Shown piece after piece: positions 52,171 through 61,187 of a stretch of DNA of 64,000 nt (position 1 is its first letter; the number at the start of each line of letters is the position of its first letter). The notes under the pieces are model-generated. The model did not search any database. It worked only from the letters and a program-made list of their open reading frames with translations, and was not told the origin of the DNA. The stretch comes from Paucibacter sp963740455 (lineage in GTDB: Bacteria > Pseudomonadota > Gammaproteobacteria > Burkholderiales > Burkholderiaceae_C). The stretch spans positions 75,592 through 139,591 of the forward strand of contig CAVUEF010000020.1 of the NCBI GenBank assembly GCA_963740455.1, given 5' to 3'. Position numbers and translations under genes: made by a program.

Positions 52171-54729
52171 TCAGACGTCCGCCGCTTCGCGCAGCGTCAC
52201 CACCACCGGTCGGCGCAGCACGCCGCGCAAGCCCCACCAGCCCGCGGCCACGGCCAGCAAGGCGCCCGCCAGCATGCTGGCCAGCGGCACCCAGGCCGGT
52301 GCGGTCCATGCAAACTCGAACACAAAGTGCGCCAGCAAGCCGCCGATGCCGACCGCTGCCGTGCCCGCCAACAAGCCGGCCAGTGCGCCCATGCCGGCGA
52401 GCTCGGCGCGCTGCACCTGAGCCAGCAACTGGCGGCTCGCGCCCATCGCGCGCATCAACGCGAATTCGCGCGTGCGCGCCTCGCGCGTCGTGCTCACGGT
52501 TGCCAGCAACACCACCACGCCGGTGGCCAGCGTGAACGCAAACAGCAGCTCGACAGCCTGTATCACCTGGTTCAGCACGGCCTGCACCTGGGCGATCTGC
52601 GCCGACACATCGACCAGCGTGATGTTGGGGAATTCCTGGCTCAAGGCCTTGTCGAATCCGGGTGTTGCCGGCGCCCGAAACGCCGCGATGTAGCTGGCCG
52701 GCAGATCGGGCATTTGCGCGAGCGGAAACATGACAAAGAAGTTGACGTGCATCGAGGTCCAATCCACCTTGCGCAGATTGGCAATACGCGCGTCCACCAG
52801 TTGGCCGGCCACGTCAAAACGCAGCGCGTCACCGAGCTTCAGACCGAGCGTCTGCGCCAGACCCGCCTCGACGCTGATCGCGCCCGGCTCGTTCGCCGTC
52901 CACTTGCCGTCCACCAGCACGTTGTGCTGCGGCATTTGCGCGCTATGGCTGATATTGAACTCGCGCTCGACCAGGCGGCGCGCCCGCTCGTCATTGAAGA
53001 ATGACGGCCCGGTCTGCTTGCCATTGATGGCCACCAGGCGGCCGCGGATCATCGGGTACCAGTCGTAGCGACGCACGCCGGCACGGTCCAGCGCGGCGCG
53101 AAATGCTTGCGCTTGCTCGGGCTGCACATTGATGACGAAGCGGTTCGGCGCGTCCGGCGGCGTGGCATTGCGCCAGCTGTCGATCAAGTCGGTGCGCAAC
53201 AGCACCAGCAGCGCCAGCGCAAGCAAGCCCACGCTCAGCGCCGCCACTTGCAGCACCGCGTAGAGCGGACGCGCAGCCATCTGGCGCGTCGCCAGCAGCA
53301 GCCAGCGCGGCGCGCCGGCCTCGGGCACGAGCCGCCGCAACAAGCTCACAGCCAACCAGGCCAGCCCGGCAAACACCAGCGCCGCCGCGGCAAACCCGCC
53401 GCTGGCGATCAGCCCGAGGGTCAGGTCTGAAGACACCGCCATCAGCAGCCCTGCAAAGCCCGCCGTGCCGCCGCCCAGCACCAGCCAGGAAGCTGCCTTG
53501 AGGCCGCCCACGTCGCGGCGCATCACACGCAGCGGCGGCACGCGCGCCAACTGCAGCACCGGCGGCAAGCCAAACCCGAGCAACAGCGTCATGCCCACGC
53601 CCAGGCCGAACAGCGCCGGCCACAGGCTCGCCGACGGCAGGCCGTCTGCGATCAGGCCTGCCAGCAGCCGCACAAAGCCAAGGTGCAGCACAAAGCCCAG
53701 CAGTGCGCCGAGCAGACTTGCTGCCAGCCCGACGGCAGCAAATTCGAGCCCATAGGCCCAGGCGATGCGGCGCTGCGACTCGCCGAGCACGCGCAGCATC
53801 GCGCAGTCGTTCAAATGGCGCGCCGCAAAGTCGCGCGATGCCAGCCCTACCGCCACTGCCGCCAGCAGCGCCGACAAGAGTGCCACCAACTTGAGGAATT
53901 TGCCGGCGCGGTCCAGCGTCTGGCGCATCTCGGGCCGGCCCGACTCAAGCGACTCCACGCGCACGCCGCGCAGGCCGTCTTGTTTGATCATTGCCTCAGC
54001 ACGCTGCACGAAGGTGGCGACGGCGCGCTTGCTGTTCAAAGGCCCGGCCACGGCCAGCCGATAAGTCACGCGGCTGGCGGGCTGAATCAGACCGGTGGCG
54101 CTCAGATCATCCAGATGCAGCATCACGCGCGGTGCGAAGCTCATGAAGCCCGCTCCGCGGTCGGGTTCGGTGACGATGATGCGCGCCAGTTTGAGCCGCG
54201 CATCGCCCAGCATCAGCGCATCACCGATGTGCAAACCCAGGCTGTCGAGTACCGCCGCATCGGCCCACACCGTGCCACGCGCCGGCGCCGCCCTGAGCGC
54301 CTGGCTGGGGCCGCCCGGCGCGCTGCTCAGCGCGATCAGTCCGCGCAGCGGGTAGCTGCTGCCCACCGCCTTGACGGCCACCAGACGCGTCGCGCCGCCG
54401 TTCGCCTCTGGCGCCCTGGCCATGCTCGGAAAGCTGACCGAGTGCGTGGACTGCAACTGCAATGCGCCCGCCAAGGCCTCGATGCTTTGCGGCAGCGGCT
54501 GATCGCTGGCCACCACGGCGTCGCCACCGAGCAGTTGCGCCGCGTCGCGGCTCAGGCCCTGGTCGAGCCGATCCGCCAGGAAGCCCACCGCGCACAAGGC
54601 CGCCACGGCCAGACTCACCGCCAGCACCAGCAAGCGCAACTCGCCCGCGCGCCAATCGCGCCACAGCTGGCGCCAAGCCGTCGCCGCCACGCTGGGGCGG
54701 CGCAAGGCGGGCGCGATGACTGCGTTCAT
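52171..54729 (-). CDS. FtsX-like ABC transporter permease
   Basis: About 852 residues. Four or more membrane helices separated by two large extracytoplasmic MacB/PCD-like regions. N-terminal helix ELRLLVLAVSLAVAALCAVGFLADR, FtsX-type core around VALLSALLAAVAVGLASRDFAARHLNDCAMLRVLGES, and C-terminal copy (VVLLATVSTTREARTREFALMRAMGAS). This is the YbbP-like double FtsX architecture. A partner ATPase (YbbA/LolD type) is normally adjacent; none is seen here. Start at 54729. Convergent with cheW. Confidence 0.85.
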   Translation of the reverse strand: MNAVIAPALRRPSVAATAWRQLWRDWRAGELRLLVLAVSLAVAALCAVGFLADRLDQGLSRDAAQLLGGDAVVASDQPLPQSIEALAGALQLQSTHSVSFPSMARAPEANGGATRLVAVKAVGSSYPLRGLIALSSAPGGPSQALRAAPARGTVWADAAVLDSLGLHIGDALMLGDARLKLARIIVTEPDRGAGFMSFAPRVMLHLDDLSATGLIQPASRVTYRLAVAGPLNSKRAVATFVQRAEAMIKQDGLRGVRVESLESGRPEMRQTLDRAGKFLKLVALLSALLAAVAVGLASRDFAARHLNDCAMLRVLGESQRRIAWAYGLEFAAVGLAASLLGALLGFVLHLGFVRLLAGLIADGLPSASLWPALFGLGVGMTLLLGFGLPPVLQLARVPPLRVMRRDVGGLKAASWLVLGGGTAGFAGLLMAVSSDLTLGLIASGGFAAAALVFAGLAWLAVSLLRRLVPEAGAPRWLLLATRQMAARPLYAVLQVAALSVGLLALALLVLLRTDLIDSWRNATPPDAPNRFVINVQPEQAQAFRAALDRAGVRRYDWYPMIRGRLVAINGKQTGPSFFNDERARRLVEREFNISHSAQMPQHNVLVDGKWTANEPGAISVEAGLAQTLGLKLGDALRFDVAGQLVDARIANLRKVDWTSMHVNFFVMFPLAQMPDLPASYIAAFRAPATPGFDKALSQEFPNITLVDVSAQIAQVQAVLNQVIQAVELLFAFTLATGVVVLLATVSTTREARTREFALMRAMGASRQLLAQVQRAELAGMGALAGLLAGTAAVGIGGLLAHFVFEFAWTAPAWVPLASMLAGALLAVAAGWWGLRGVLRRPVVVTLREAADV

Positions 54730-54869
54730 GAAAGTCTCCGAGGCAAGCGTAGGTTCACAGCCGCCACGGTAGCAGACGCTGGCGATAGGCGCCCAATTTG
54801 AGGACGACTTGAGACCTGCTTGACAACGGGGGCATGCACGCGCGCTGACCGAAGTGATCAAATGCCGAC

Positions 54870-55709
54870 ATGAACAAGCTCGCTCTGCCCTCGCTCTTTC
54901 TTTCGCACGGCTCACCGATGACGGCGCTGGAGCCGCGCGAGGCCGGCGCCTTCATGCAAGCACTCGGCCCCGCGATCGACGCGCAATTCGGTCGACCTCG
55001 GGCGATGCTGGTCGTCTCGGCGCACAGCACCGCGTCGGACGTCACCCTGCTGGCGGGCGACCAGCACCATGCCGTGTACGACTTCGGCGGCTTTTCGCCC
55101 GAGCTGTACACACTGCGCTATGACGCACCGGGCGCTCCGGCGTTGGCTCAAGAGGTGGCTGCGCTGCTGGCGCAGGCCGGCATCCGTGCTCACAGCCTGC
55201 CGCAGAGCGGACTCGATCACGGCATCTGGACGCCGCTGCGCTACCTGTATCCGCACAGCGACGTGCCGGTGCTGCCGCTGGCCTTCGTGCCGACCCAATC
55301 GCCGACTCAGCAGTTTGCGCTGGGCGCGGCACTGGCGAGCCTGTCCAGAACTGGCGTGCTCGTCATCGGCTCGGGCAGCATCACACACAATTTGCGCATG
55401 GTCTTCGGCGGCGCCGGAATGACCCCGGTAGACAAGCCCGAAATCCCCGAGTCCAGCGCGTTTCGCGACTGGGTGAGCGCGCGCAGCTTGGCGCGCGACT
55501 GGGACGCGCTGCTGGACTACCGCCGGCAGGCACCTCACGCGGCGCTGATGCACCCCACCGACGAGCATTGGCTACCCTGGTACGTGGCGGCAGGCGCGGG
55601 CGGCCTGACCGATGCACCGCAACGCCTGCATGAGAGCGTCACTTACGGCTGCCTGGGCATGGACGCCTATGCCTTCGGCCCCGAGGCGGCGCGTCTGCTC
55701 ACAAGCTAG
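54870..55709 (+). CDS. LigB-family extradiol ring-cleavage dioxygenase (YgiD/4,5-DOPA type)
   Basis: 279 residues. N-terminal LSHGSPM, MLVVSAHST, GLDHGIWTPL and the conserved His/Glu of the non-haem iron site fit the class III extradiol dioxygenase family, YgiD-like branch. These open catechol-type rings using O2. The physiological substrate in bacteria is unsettled. Divergent from the permease gene across a 140-base gap, and followed by tRNA-Gly. Confidence 0.87.
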   Translation: MNKLALPSLFLSHGSPMTALEPREAGAFMQALGPAIDAQFGRPRAMLVVSAHSTASDVTLLAGDQHHAVYDFGGFSPELYTLRYDAPGAPALAQEVAALLAQAGIRAHSLPQSGLDHGIWTPLRYLYPHSDVPVLPLAFVPTQSPTQQFALGAALASLSRTGVLVIGSGSITHNLRMVFGGAGMTPVDKPEIPESSAFRDWVSARSLARDWDALLDYRRQAPHAALMHPTDEHWLPWYVAAGAGGLTDAPQRLHESVTYGCLGMDAYAFGPEAARLLTS

Positions 55710-55722
55710 AATCGGCCCCGAT

Positions 55723-55796
55723 GCGGGTGTAGTTCAATGGTAGAACTTCTGCTTCCCAAGCAGATAGCGTGGGTTCGATTCCCATCACCCGCTCCA
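55723..55796 (+). tRNA. tRNA-Gly (anticodon CCC)
   Basis: 74 bases folding as a complete cloverleaf: 7-bp acceptor GCGGGTG/CACCCGC, D arm, anticodon arm TCTGC-TTCCCAA-GCAGA giving anticodon CCC, T arm with GGTTCGATTCCC, discriminator T and encoded CCA. TAGAAT at 55707-55712, ten bases before the 5' end, is a likely -10 box. The DNA to its right is accessory in content (toxin-antitoxin genes, broken regulator), as is common beside tRNA genes, but no integrase or duplicated 3' end was seen. Confidence 0.97.
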
Positions 55797-55953
55797 CCTC
55801 TCTATAAGGTGTTTAGCTGATTCAATGAATCGCGTCTGCTACAGCACACTCCGGCATCAGCGCCACCGATCTATTCAGTGCCACAGAACGCCGTCTGAGC
55901 CTGCTTTACCGAGCAGGGCCTGGAGTTGAAGTATCTCCACCATGGCAGAACAG

Positions 55954-55975
55954 AATGACGTTGTCATTACGTCAT
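55954..55975. promoter_or_regulatory. Operator-like palindrome before the DUF1778/GNAT pair
   Basis: ATGACGT, seven bases, ACGTCAT, with a nested AATGAC-GTT-GTCATT palindrome. It sits 33 bases before the antitoxin start, where DUF1778 (ribbon-helix-helix) antitoxins of the TacA type usually bind their own promoter. Function inferred from position and symmetry. Confidence 0.65.
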
Positions 55976-56007
55976 GTTAAGATCGGCTTTTGCCAGGAGT
56001 TCACTCC

Positions 56008-56289
56008 ATGAGCACGACTACTGAAGCCAAACGCGAAACCCTCAACATCCGCATCAAACCCGAAGAGCGCAACCTGATCGATCGCGCGGCCAAGACCCGT
56101 GGCAAGAATCGTACTGATTTCATCCTGGATGCGGCGCGGCTGGCAGCCGAAGATGCTTTGCTCGACCAAACCATCATCTCGGTCAGCCCTCAAGCCTATA
56201 AGCAGTTCTTGGCCAGGCTGGACATGCCGCCCAAGGCCAATGAGCGCTTGCGCAAAACGATGCAGACCTCGGCACCTTGGGATCGTTGA
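56008..56289 (+). CDS. DUF1778 antitoxin (TacA-like)
   Basis: About 93 residues. Ribbon-helix-helix N-terminus (RETLNIRIKPEERNLIDRAA) followed by RTDFILDAARLAAEDALLDQ and a C-terminal neutralising tail. The ATG at 56008 follows AGGAG. Stop overlaps the toxin start (TGATG). It would block the GNAT toxin and bind the palindrome upstream. Confidence 0.9.
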   Translation: MSTTTEAKRETLNIRIKPEERNLIDRAAKTRGKNRTDFILDAARLAAEDALLDQTIISVSPQAYKQFLARLDMPPKANERLRKTMQTSAPWDR

Positions 56290-56777
56290 TGAGGTTATCA
56301 GCGCCGGTGCCGCTGTCAGATCAGCACCAGACAGAAGGATTTTCTTGCGGAGCCGAAAGTCTGGACGCATGGCTAAAGCGTCGCGCTCTGAAGAATCAGA
56401 TTCAGGGCGCCTCACGCACTTACGTGGTATGCCAAGACGATCATGTCGTGGCCTATTACGCAATCGCTTCCGGCGCTGTGGTGTGCAACGAGGCCACTGG
56501 CCGCTTGCGCCGCAATATGCCCGACCCCATTCCCGTGGTCGTACTGGGTCGCTTGGCTGTTGACAGCCGTCTTCACGGGCAGGGTTTTGGACGAGCATTG
56601 GTGCGCGATGCTGCGCTGCGCGTACTGCAAGCCGCCGACGTTATCGGCATTCGGGGCATGACTGTGCAAGCCCTGACTGATGAAGCCAAACTTTTCTACG
56701 AGCATATTGGATTCGAGCCGTCGCCCATCGACCCCAAACTGCTGATGATCACCTTGGCTGACCTCAAACTTTGCTGA
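56289..56777 (+). CDS. GNAT acetyltransferase toxin (TacT-like)
   Basis: About 162 residues. GNAT fold with acetyl-CoA-binding segment VLGRLAVDSRLHGQGFGRALVRDAALR and a conserved Tyr in AKLFYEHIGFEPSP. Toxins of this family acetylate aminoacyl-tRNA and stop translation. Overlaps the antitoxin stop by one base of TGATG. Pair lies next to tRNA-Gly. Confidence 0.9.
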   Translation: MRLSAPVPLSDQHQTEGFSCGAESLDAWLKRRALKNQIQGASRTYVVCQDDHVVAYYAIASGAVVCNEATGRLRRNMPDPIPVVVLGRLAVDSRLHGQGFGRALVRDAALRVLQAADVIGIRGMTVQALTDEAKLFYEHIGFEPSPIDPKLLMITLADLKLC

Positions 56778-56977
56778 GACTGTGGCATCGGCAACCATGA
56801 TACAAAGTGGCTCTCCGCTGCCGTGCTGCATAGGGGTAGAGAGAAGACGAGCGGGCTGCTCCGAGTCGTCTGGAACTTGGGCCACTCGCCCGTCATTCAA
56901 GGCCACGTTAGGGTGATCGTGCCGCAGAACGCTATGACAGCGAGACGGACGAAGGCAGCGCGCTACCTGGCGCAAGC

Positions 56978-57178
56978 ATGAGGATACTGGTGGTCAAGGA
57001 TGACACGGTGCTTGCCGCGGCGCTCACGCGGGCGCTGACCCAGGCGACCTACTCGGTCGATCTGGCGCAAAACGGCGAGGATGCCAACAGCGCCATCGCA
57101 AGCACCACTTACGATCTGGTGGTGCTCGATATTGCCTTGCCCGGGATGGACGGGCTGTCCGTGTTGGAGCCGCTCAAA
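56978..57178 (+). pseudogene. Truncated OmpR-type response regulator (receiver fragment)
   Basis: About 67 residues matching the start of an OmpR/QseB-type regulator: MRILVVKDDTVLAAALTRALT, phospho-acceptor in VVLDIALPGMDGLSVL. The acidic pocket residue normally Glu is Lys (VVKDD), and after about residue 67 the frame runs into unrelated residues with no DNA-binding domain. It is a broken gene, cut where the HigBA block begins. Confidence 0.75.
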
Positions 57179-57210
57179 TTGCGCAGCTCGTGCCGGGCAA
57201 ACCAGACCAA

Positions 57211-57230
57211 CCCGCTTCGGCGGGCTCCTT
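57211..57230. terminator. Hairpin between the regulator fragment and higA
   Basis: CCCGC-TTCG-GCGGG stem-loop with a UUCG-type tetraloop, followed on the plus strand by CTCCTTTGTT and on the minus strand by TTGGTCTGGTTT. It lies just after the higA stop on the minus strand, so it probably ends the higBA transcript. Confidence 0.55.
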
Positions 57231-57238
57231 TGTTAGCG

Positions 57239-57649
57239 TCAGCCGGCAAGTACATCCATTGGCACCGAGAACCTGGCCGCCAGCGCTTTGACTTGGCGCA
57301 GATTCAGCGCCCGTTTACCCGCCAACACCTCGGACACCACCCCCTGCGAACCCACCTCGGGCAGCTCGGACTGTTTGATCCCGTGCTCCTGCATCAAGCT
57401 GGCCAGCACGGTCGCGGGCGTGCTGGTGCTAGGCCACGGGTGCGTACGGTCTTCATACTCCCGGATGCGACCGGCCACCAGGTCAACCAGCGCAAATACG
57501 GGGTGCGCGTCGTCGGCCCCAAAGCGCTCGAAGCACTCATCCACGAAGGCCAGCAACTCGGCATAATGCGCCGCGTCACGCACACCCGCTCCCAAGCCCA
57601 ATGCTGAATTGACGGCCGCCCACGGGGCCAGAACCTTGGTCACATTCAT
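57239..57649 (-). CDS. higA: HigA-type antitoxin with HTH domain
   Basis: About 136 residues. C-terminal Xre-like HTH (ASLMQEHGIKQSELPEVGSQGVVSEVLAGKRALNLRQVKALAARFSV) on a helical N-terminal half, the COG5499 type. It should bind HigB and the palindrome upstream of higB. Start at 57649 overlaps the higB stop (ATGA). Confidence 0.87.
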   Translation of the reverse strand: MNVTKVLAPWAAVNSALGLGAGVRDAAHYAELLAFVDECFERFGADDAHPVFALVDLVAGRIREYEDRTHPWPSTSTPATVLASLMQEHGIKQSELPEVGSQGVVSEVLAGKRALNLRQVKALAARFSVPMDVLAG

Positions 57650-57936
57650 TTCCACGCCCCTTTGTCGTAGTCGCCGTGCGTCACCACCGCCTTGACCCAT
57701 ACCAAGCGGGGCGCGAACGCAATCGCCGCCACCAGCCTGTACTTGTTGCCGCCAATATTGAACACATAGCGCTCGCCCACCTTGTCCACGCTGGCAAAGG
57801 TGGCAAGCAACTGCGCAAAGTTGGCAAACGTGCCCGCCTCGATCAAGCGCCTGAAGTCCTGCAAGGGCTGCGCAGCATCCGCGTGTATCTCAGCAAATTC
57901 GCGCAGCGCCTTGTTGGAGATCAGCTTCATGGGCAT
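57646..57936 (-). CDS. higB: HigB-type mRNA interferase toxin
   Basis: About 96 residues with a RelE/HigB fold: KALREFAEIHADAAQPLQDFRRLIE, RYVFNIGGNKYRLVAAIAFAPRLVWVKAVVTHGDYDKGAW, ending in the THxDYDKG motif. Toxin first, antitoxin second, as is characteristic of higBA. Starts at 57936 or 57930 are both possible. A perfect palindrome lies just upstream. Confidence 0.88.
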   Translation of the reverse strand: MPMKLISNKALREFAEIHADAAQPLQDFRRLIEAGTFANFAQLLATFASVDKVGERYVFNIGGNKYRLVAAIAFAPRLVWVKAVVTHGDYDKGAWK

Positions 57937-57946
57937 GGTCGCATCA

Positions 57947-57963
57947 TATCTCAAAGTGAGATA
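57947..57963. promoter_or_regulatory. Operator-like palindrome before higB
   Basis: Perfect inverted repeat TATCTCA-AAG-TGAGATA, 11 bases upstream of the higB start. Likely HigA binding site for autoregulation; inferred from symmetry and position. Confidence 0.75.
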
Positions 57964-58095
57964 ACACCTGAACGGCCGCGACCCTCAAGGCACGCTTGCG
58001 CGCGTCCGGGGGTCAGGTCATCACCCGGCCCGCGTGTCGCCAAGGCAGCCGTTTCACAAGCCCATGCACCATAATCAAATTTTTTGGAGACACGA

Positions 58096-59268
58096 TTGAA
58101 AAGAGGAAAGCTTCTTGGCACTTGCGCACTTGCAGTTGCTGCGCTGTCTTGTGCAAACGTGATGGCGCAGGCCGCCACCTTCAAGATCGGGTTGATCCTG
58201 CCCCTGACGGGTCAGTTGGCCTCTTCCGGGCGCCAGATCGAAGCTGCCGTGCGCCTGTACATGGCACAAAACGGCGACACCGTCGCGGGCAGGAAGATCG
58301 AGCTCATCATCAAGGATGACACCACCGTGCCCACCGTCACCAAGCGCCTGGCGCAGGAACTGGTGGTGAACGACAAGGTCGATGTGCTGGCCGGATTCGG
58401 CATCACGCCCTCGGCGCTGGCCACCGCGCCGATCGCCACGCAATCGAAGACGCCCGAGGTGGTGATGTCGGCCGCCACGTCCAGCATCACGCAAGCTTCG
58501 CCCTATATCGTGCGTACCAGCTTCACGCTGGCGCAGGTGTCGGTGGCGCTGGCCGACTGGGCGCCCAAGAACGGCATCAAGACTGTGGTGTCGCTGGTCA
58601 GCGATTACGGCCCGGGCATCGATGCCGAAAAATACTTCAATGAACGCCTCACCCTCAACGGCGCTCATGTCATCGAGGCCTTGCGCGTCCCGATGCGCAA
58701 TCCTGACTTTGCCCCCTTCCTGCAAAAGGTGCGCGACCTCAAGCCCGATGCCTTGTTTGTGTTCGTCCCCGCTGGCGCCGGAGCGGCGGTGATGAAGCAG
58801 TTTCTCGAGCGCGGCTTGGACAAGGCCGGCATCAGACTCATCGCCACCGGCGACGTCACTGATGACGACCAGCTCAATGAGATGGGCGACGGCGCCTTGG
58901 GCGTGGTCACCTCGCACCACTACTCGGCCGCCCACCCTTCCGCGGTGAACAAGAAATTCGTGGCCGCTTTCGAGAAGGCCAACCACGGCATGCGCCCCAA
59001 CTTCATGGCTGTGGGCGGCTACGACGGCATGCGGGTGATCTATGAGGCACTCAGAATCACCAAGGGCAAGGGCGGCGGCGATGCGCTGCTGGCGGCCATG
59101 AAGGGCCAGATCTTCGAGAGCCCGCGGGGACCCATGTACATCGACGCGCAAACACGCGATGTAGTGCAGAACGTCTACCTTCGCAAGGTCGAGAAGGTGG
59201 ACGGCCAGCTGTACAACGTCGAGTTTGGCGTCATCAAGGACGTCAAGGATCCGGGCAAAGCCAACTGA
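58096..59268 (+). CDS. Branched-chain-amino-acid-type ABC transporter, periplasmic binding protein
   Basis: About 390 residues. Starts at TTG (58096) with GGAG seven bases before, giving a good signal peptide (KRGKLLGTCALAVAALSCANVMAQA). The mature protein is a type I periplasmic binding protein (TFKIGLILPLTGQLASSGRQIEAAVRLYM, VDVLAGFGITPSALATAPIA). This family binds amino acids, amides or aromatic acids; the ligand cannot be read from the sequence. First gene of the transporter operon. Confidence 0.9.
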   Translation: MKRGKLLGTCALAVAALSCANVMAQAATFKIGLILPLTGQLASSGRQIEAAVRLYMAQNGDTVAGRKIELIIKDDTTVPTVTKRLAQELVVNDKVDVLAGFGITPSALATAPIATQSKTPEVVMSAATSSITQASPYIVRTSFTLAQVSVALADWAPKNGIKTVVSLVSDYGPGIDAEKYFNERLTLNGAHVIEALRVPMRNPDFAPFLQKVRDLKPDALFVFVPAGAGAAVMKQFLERGLDKAGIRLIATGDVTDDDQLNEMGDGALGVVTSHHYSAAHPSAVNKKFVAAFEKANHGMRPNFMAVGGYDGMRVIYEALRITKGKGGGDALLAAMKGQIFESPRGPMYIDAQTRDVVQNVYLRKVEKVDGQLYNVEFGVIKDVKDPGKAN

Positions 59269-59346
59269 TCTTGCCGGGTGTGCCGCTCGCCAAATGCTGG
59301 CGCTGCGGCGCACATTTCTAAACGTTCGGACCGCACGGAAGTCTGC

Positions 59347-60222
59347 ATGCTGACCCTCCTTTTCGATGGCGTGGCCTACGGCATGTTGTTGTTTGTGCTC
59401 GCCCTGGGCTTGGCCGTGACAATGGGCTTGATGAATTTCATCAACCTCGCGCATGGCGCGTTTGCCATGGCCGGGGGCTACATCACGGTGCTGCTGATGC
59501 AGGACGCTGGAGTGCCCTTCCTGCTGTGCCTGCCGCTGGCTTTTCTGGGCTGTGCCTTGATCGGCGGCGTGCTCGAGCGCACGCTGTACCGACCGCTGTA
59601 CCACAAGCCGCATCTGGACCAGGTGCTGTTCTCTATCGGGCTGACCTTCATGGCGGTGGCCAGTGCTGACTATTTCATCGGCTCGTCTCAGCAGCTCATC
59701 CAGTTGCCGGCATGGTTGCAGGGCCGCAGCGAGTGGGGTCAAGGCGCCTGGACGCTGGGCGTGGGCCACTACCGTCTGTTCATCATCGTCGTGTGTGCGG
59801 CGCTCGCCGCGGGCCTGCAATATGTGCTGACGCGCACGCGCTTTGGCAGCCGCCTGCGTGCATCGGTGGATGACCAACGCGTGGCCGCCGGTTTGGGCAT
59901 CAATGTCAATGCGGTTTTTCTCTCGACGTTTGCGGTGGGCTCCGGTCTGGCCGGATTGGGCGGCGCGCTAGGCGCCGAAGTGCTCGGGCTGGACCCGAGC
60001 TTTCCGCTCAAGTTCATGATCTATTTTCTGATCGTGGTGGCGGTCGGCGGCACCTCGTCGATCACCGGCCCCTTGCTGGCCGCCTTGCTGCTGGGCGTTG
60101 CCGATGTCGCCGGCAAGTACTACATCCCCAAGCTGGGCGCTTTCATTGTGTACACGGTGGTGATTGCGATCCTGATCTGGCGTCCCCAGGGTCTGTTCGT
60201 GCGCCGGGGCGCCAAGTCGTGA
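59347..60222 (+). CDS. livH: Branched-chain-amino-acid-type ABC permease (LivH family)
   Basis: About 291 residues, eight membrane helices. LivH signatures: GLMNFINLAHGAFAMAGGY and the EAA-type loop before LKFMIYFLIVVAVGGTSSITG. Start at ATG 59347, 79 bases after the binding-protein gene; earlier in-frame ATG at 59278 would lack a hydrophobic start. Overlaps the next permease. Confidence 0.92.
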   Translation: MLTLLFDGVAYGMLLFVLALGLAVTMGLMNFINLAHGAFAMAGGYITVLLMQDAGVPFLLCLPLAFLGCALIGGVLERTLYRPLYHKPHLDQVLFSIGLTFMAVASADYFIGSSQQLIQLPAWLQGRSEWGQGAWTLGVGHYRLFIIVVCAALAAGLQYVLTRTRFGSRLRASVDDQRVAAGLGINVNAVFLSTFAVGSGLAGLGGALGAEVLGLDPSFPLKFMIYFLIVVAVGGTSSITGPLLAALLLGVADVAGKYYIPKLGAFIVYTVVIAILIWRPQGLFVRRGAKS

Positions 60223-61187
60223 AGGCCGCCTTGAACGCGCTGGTCGACAAGCGCCGCTGGAAGCGGTCGGAATTCGTGTTGTGGCTGCTGGCACTTGCCT
60301 CGCCGCTGCTGCTATCAAGCCACGCGCTCATCATCAACGAGATTGCCATCGTCGCCTTGTTCGCCGTGTCGCTGGATCTGGTGCTGGGCTACACCGGCAT
60401 CGTGTCGCTCGGACATGCGGCGTTTTTCGGCATGGGCGCCTATGCGGCAGCGCTGTTTGCCAAGCTCGTCATGCCCGATCCGCTGGTCGGGCTGGCGGTG
60501 GCCATCGTCGCGTCCGCGGCATTGGGCGCCTTGTGCAGCCTGACCATCATCCGCGGCAACGATTTGACCCGACTCATGGTGACGCTCGGTGCGTCCCTGA
60601 TCCTGCTGGAACTCGCCAACCAGCTCGACTGGCTGACCGGCGGCGCGGACGGCCTGCAGGGTGTGGTGATGGGCCCGCTGCTGGGACGGTTTGAATTCGA
60701 CTTGTACGGCCGCACGTCGGCCTGCTACTCGCTGTGCGTTCTGCTGATACTTTTTGCGCTGGCACGGCGCCTGGTGAACTCGCCGTTTGGCGCGACGCTC
60801 AAGGCGATTCGCGACAACCGGCTGCGCGCCATGGCCATCGGCATTCCGGTGGCCTCCAGGCTGATGCTGATCTACACGGTGGCCGCGGCAATGGCAGGCG
60901 CCGCCGGCGCACTGGCGGCGCAGACCAGCGGCTTCGCATCGCTCGATCTGTTCGAGTTTCATCGCTCTGCCGATGTGCTGCTGGTGCTCGTGGTGGGCGG
61001 AACCGGATGGCTCTACGGCGGCGTGGCGGGCGCGGTGGTGTTCAAGCTGCTGGAGGATGTCATCTCGGGCATCACGCCCCAGTACTGGATGTTCTGGATC
61101 GGCCTGTTCCTGGTGGTGCTGGTCACGCTCGGTCGTGAGCGGCTGATTCGCCCCTGGCGCTGGTTTTCTGGGGGGCGCGGGTCATGA
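60219..61187 (+). CDS. livM: Branched-chain-amino-acid-type ABC permease (LivM family)
   Basis: 322 residues, about eight membrane helices. LivM signatures: LGYTGIVSLGHAAFFGMGAYAAAL and AIRDNRLRAMAIGIPV, VVGGTGWLYGGVAGAVVF. Starts at GTG overlapping the livH stop (GTGA), so the pair is translationally coupled. Confidence 0.93.
   Translation: MKAALNALVDKRRWKRSEFVLWLLALASPLLLSSHALIINEIAIVALFAVSLDLVLGYTGIVSLGHAAFFGMGAYAAALFAKLVMPDPLVGLAVAIVASAALGALCSLTIIRGNDLTRLMVTLGASLILLELANQLDWLTGGADGLQGVVMGPLLGRFEFDLYGRTSACYSLCVLLILFALARRLVNSPFGATLKAIRDNRLRAMAIGIPVASRLMLIYTVAAAMAGAAGALAAQTSGFASLDLFEFHRSADVLLVLVVGGTGWLYGGVAGAVVFKLLEDVISGITPQYWMFWIGLFLVVLVTLGRERLIRPWRWFSGGRGS

Noticed and set aside
55797..58000. 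Integrated prophage or integron at tRNA-Gly
   Set aside because: No integrase, phage structural gene, attC-like GTTRRRY sites or duplicate tRNA end is seen, so only the weaker claim of an accessory patch is made.
58075..59877. Long minus-strand frame opposite the binding protein and LivH
   Set aside because: Antisense to two well-defined transporter genes, low-complexity composition.
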